From Tetraselmis striata (lineage: Eukaryota; Chlorophyta; Chlorodendrophyceae; Chlorodendrales; Chlorodendraceae), in assembly GCA_006384855.1 (NCBI GenBank), contig VCJN01001388.1:147234-211233 (forward strand): DNA of 64,000 nucleotides. Direction: 5' to 3'. Positions 63,098-64,000 of the stretch are shown one piece after another. The position numbers and the translations under genes were made by a program. Position 1 is the first letter of the stretch. Every line of letters begins with the position of its first letter. The notes beneath the pieces were generated by a model. It had not been told where the DNA came from. It searched no databases and saw only the letters and a program-made list of their open reading frames with translations.

Positions 63098-64000
63098 CTA
63101 CATATCATCATCTTCGATCACATAATCCCCTCGGCGCTCTGCCGCCTCTTGCCTCCTCTTCTCCGCCGCAAGACGCTCTGCGAACTCCTCTGACACGGCC
63201 ATTGGATGGGGTAGACCCGGCCACTTCTCGAAGTCACTTGGACGCAGTCTTTGAGTCTCGTCCCATGGCTTCTCTTTGAACCATGAGGTCATCCTGGACT
63301 TCATCCCAGCGATTTGCGTCTTCTGGTTGTCAATGAGGATAATCTTCAAGTTCCTGTGTGTGAACGAGTAGGTATGATCCATATGGTCCCACCACACGGA
63401 AAAGGCCGCAGCGACCTAGAAAAGGCGTGGCAAACCGCACATGGCGTTAGTTTTTTTTTGCTGATCCATTAAGACACTCACCCGGGTCGCACCCCTCACG
63501 CACCGCGGTTGTCCCGGTTCCGGCTGTGACATCGACGATTGTTGTCCCGTCTGTTGCCGCCATCTTAAGGTGCTTGGCGAAGAGAGCGATAGGCTTTTGG
63601 TACTTGTTCACCGTCTGTCTGTTCTCGTCCTTCAATTTCGAACTGTCTTTGAAGTGACCCAATATGATGGATGTAGAGAATCTGGAAAGGCACAACCGGC
63701 TTAGCGAGTAGATTATACAAGCCGGCTATTTTCCACGGATCAAATCTCACCTTCGGGGATCATCGAAACGGATGTTGTCAGCTATGATGCTTGGCGGGGG
63801 CTTCCTGACGTAGAGGTAGTACTCAGCGTCGTGACGCAGAGAGCTGCCCATCTTCATCCCGCAATCCTTGGCCCAAGTCAGGACGTGATAGATGAGGTCC
63901 TCAGCTTGTTTTTGAACGGCTGTGATTGCGGATCCAAGTTGCTGGTCCGAGAGGTGAATGAAGAAATGGCACCCATCGAGAGCAGTGTGGACGTCAGAAG
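63098..64000 (-). CDS. class-beta DNA methyltransferase, C-terminal half
   Basis: Partial; the 5' part lies beyond the window. Exons 64000-63751, 63681-63504 and 63415-63098 join in frame across GT-AG introns. The sense order is H-F-F-I-H-L-S-D then Y-Y-L-Y-V-R-K-P-P, then K-P-I-A-L-F-A (motif X), then V-D-V-T-A-G-T-G-T-T-A with V-A-A-A-F across the third exon junction (motif I, the AdoMet loop). A helical charged tail ends E-D-D-D-M. Motif X before motif I is the permuted beta layout of amino-methyltransferases (N6-adenine or N4-cytosine). The catalytic D/N-P-P-Y/W motif IV should lie off-window, so base specificity cannot be read. Such genes are common in phages and giant viruses; in an alga it may be host, element-borne or acquired. 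Introns argue against recent prokaryotic contamination. Confidence 0.75.

Noticed and set aside
1-64000. CRISPR array, rRNA operon, bacterial contamination
   Set aside because: Tandem repeats lack regular unique spacers, no rRNA-like stretches were seen, and spliced genes occur throughout.

Overview
The window is nuclear DNA of a eukaryote, most likely a green alga (chlorophyte or prasinophyte-like). Genes are split by short GT-AG introns plus two GC-AG introns. A TGTAA poly(A)-type pentamer follows the WD40 gene and sits at the ends of retroposed copies. Gene exons are GC-rich and lie in a repeat-dense background. No rRNA, CRISPR array, bacterial operon or Shine-Dalgarno architecture was seen. 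Lineage is an inference; no marker gene fixes the species.

Layout. 0-20 kb is gene-poor and full of decayed mobile DNA: one unrecognised spliced gene (5.7-7.85 kb), two minus-strand transposon-like gene remnants (2.6-3.5 and 10.3-10.8 kb), a 25-bp minisatellite (11.0-11.6 kb), and a 6.8-kb block bounded by direct repeats (12.0-18.9 kb). That block holds an HTH gene, a transposase-like remnant, a broken tyrosine recombinase, and nested elements with terminal inverted repeats. 20.9-27.7 kb is a host gene pair in convergent orientation: a many-exon dynamin-like GTPase (+) and a WD40 protein (-). 28-42.6 kb is again repeat-rich: a tRNA-related SINE with target duplications, a 175-bp tandem array, LINE fragments of at least two families, a shrunken Ty1/copia-like element, and a paired G41/C40 tract. 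42.8-55.2 kb is the main host gene cluster: a PNPOx-like/FNR fusion flavoprotein (-), a pseudokinase-like gene (+, seven exons reconstructed in frame), a leishmanolysin-type metallopeptidase (-) and a RING protein (+). 55-64 kb is sparse, with a complete non-autonomous LTR retrotransposon (5-bp target duplication, polypurine tract) and, at the right edge, the C-terminal half of a class-beta DNA methyltransferase (-).

The host genes do not form a pathway. What unites the window is retroposition: LINE 3' ends, tRNA-derived SINEs and a very short (76-111 bp) retroposon all carry target-site duplications or shared 3' ends. Long homopolymer G/C tracts (12-41 nt) recur about every 3 kb in introns, intergenic DNA and elements. 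Comparison of duplicated segments shows that some of them are recent expansions.
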